From contig DFIN01000033.1 of assembly GCA_002372135.1 (NCBI GenBank), forward strand, positions 40,122 to 104,121: 64,000 bases of DNA, given 5' to 3'. Of the stretch, positions 63,950 to 64,000 are shown piece after piece (within the stretch, counting starts at the first letter, position 1; every line of letters starts with the position of its first letter). The DNA comes from Bacteroidales bacterium UBA3696. GTDB taxonomy: Bacteria > Bacteroidota > Bacteroidia > Bacteroidales > Paludibacteraceae. The notes beneath the pieces are model-generated. The model was not told where the DNA came from and made no database searches. It saw nothing but the letters and a program-made list of their open reading frames with translations. The translations under genes and the position numbers were made by a program.

Positions 63950-64000
63950 ATGAACATGAAACAGATCCTTCCGATAATGTTGATGTGTGCTTTGCCTATG
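63950..64000 (+). CDS. Start of a further secreted-protein gene (cut by window edge)
   Basis: An ATG at 63950 opens a frame to the window end (MNMKQILPIMLMCALPM, 17 codons). It looks like the start of a signal peptide. Nothing can be said about the product. Confidence 0.5.
   Translation, partial: MNMKQILPIMLMCALPM

Noticed and set aside
1..64000. CRISPR arrays, rRNA operons and insertion sequences
   Set aside because: No regularly spaced repeats with unique spacers, no rRNA-like sequence and no transposase motif were seen on either strand.

Overview
The window is chromosomal DNA of a Bacteroidota bacterium, most likely an uncultured gut- or rumen-type member of the Bacteroidales. The evidence is a recurring promoter of the form TTTG-N19-21-TAnnTTTG (strongly matched at about nine sites), a GldD lipoprotein, a type IX secretion (T9SS) sorting domain, a DUF5686/carboxypeptidase-regulatory-like protein, a bacterial GGGP synthase, and an infC gene that alone has a strong Shine-Dalgarno sequence. 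No tRNA, rRNA, CRISPR array or intact insertion sequence was seen.

Layout. (1) 1-9428 is an accessory region. Two similar elements (A, 1-306; B, 5050-5323) each hold a leftward promoter between inverted recombination-site-like repeats: 15-bp arms around a 6-bp spacer. They look like invertible promoters. A lies before a broken DUF1016 nuclease gene, a duplicated signal-peptide remnant and a 1092-residue InlB-repeat surface protein. B lies before a four-gene cassette: GrpE-like factor, short Hsp70, and two membrane proteins sharing an undescribed N-terminal domain. (2) 9560-19476 is housekeeping: rimP-nusA-infB behind a promoter and a perfect leader hairpin, then rpmH, rbfA, a LolC/E-type permease, xerD and a DUF5686 outer-membrane protein. 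(3) 19507-25591 holds a CoA-transferase, an S24/S26 peptidase-PqqD-HprK-like trio, rlmB and a secreted M4 metalloprotease. (4) 25585-30217 (minus) is msbA-like, lpxK and sppA. (5) 30281-37153 (plus) is nitroreductase, pdxA, alaS, gtrA-like, guaD and lplA-like.

(6) 37150-51240 (minus) is a surface and secretion locus of two operons. The upstream operon encodes a 543-residue secreted protein, an 1835-residue protein with ten tandem repeats, and a 564-residue protein with a predicted outer-membrane barrel. The downstream operon encodes three secreted proteins whose ends are complementary halves of one InlB-type repeat, a second barrel protein of the same family, and a lipoprotein. (7) 51257-55047 (plus) is gldD, GGGP synthase, tadA and pgpH. 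(8) 55083-60314 (minus) is a small unknown protein, a PagL-like lipid A deacylase, gmk, yicC and a DUF6359 lipoprotein. (9) 60459-64000 (plus) is infC (probable ATC start), rpmI, rplT, an ABC-F protein and the start of one more gene. From about 61100 onward G+C drops clearly.

The most interesting elements are the two paired recombination-site modules with element-specific spacers, the Hsp70/GrpE/membrane cassette one of them appears to control, and the split-repeat surface proteins. Functional statements rest on reading motifs by eye; no database search was run.
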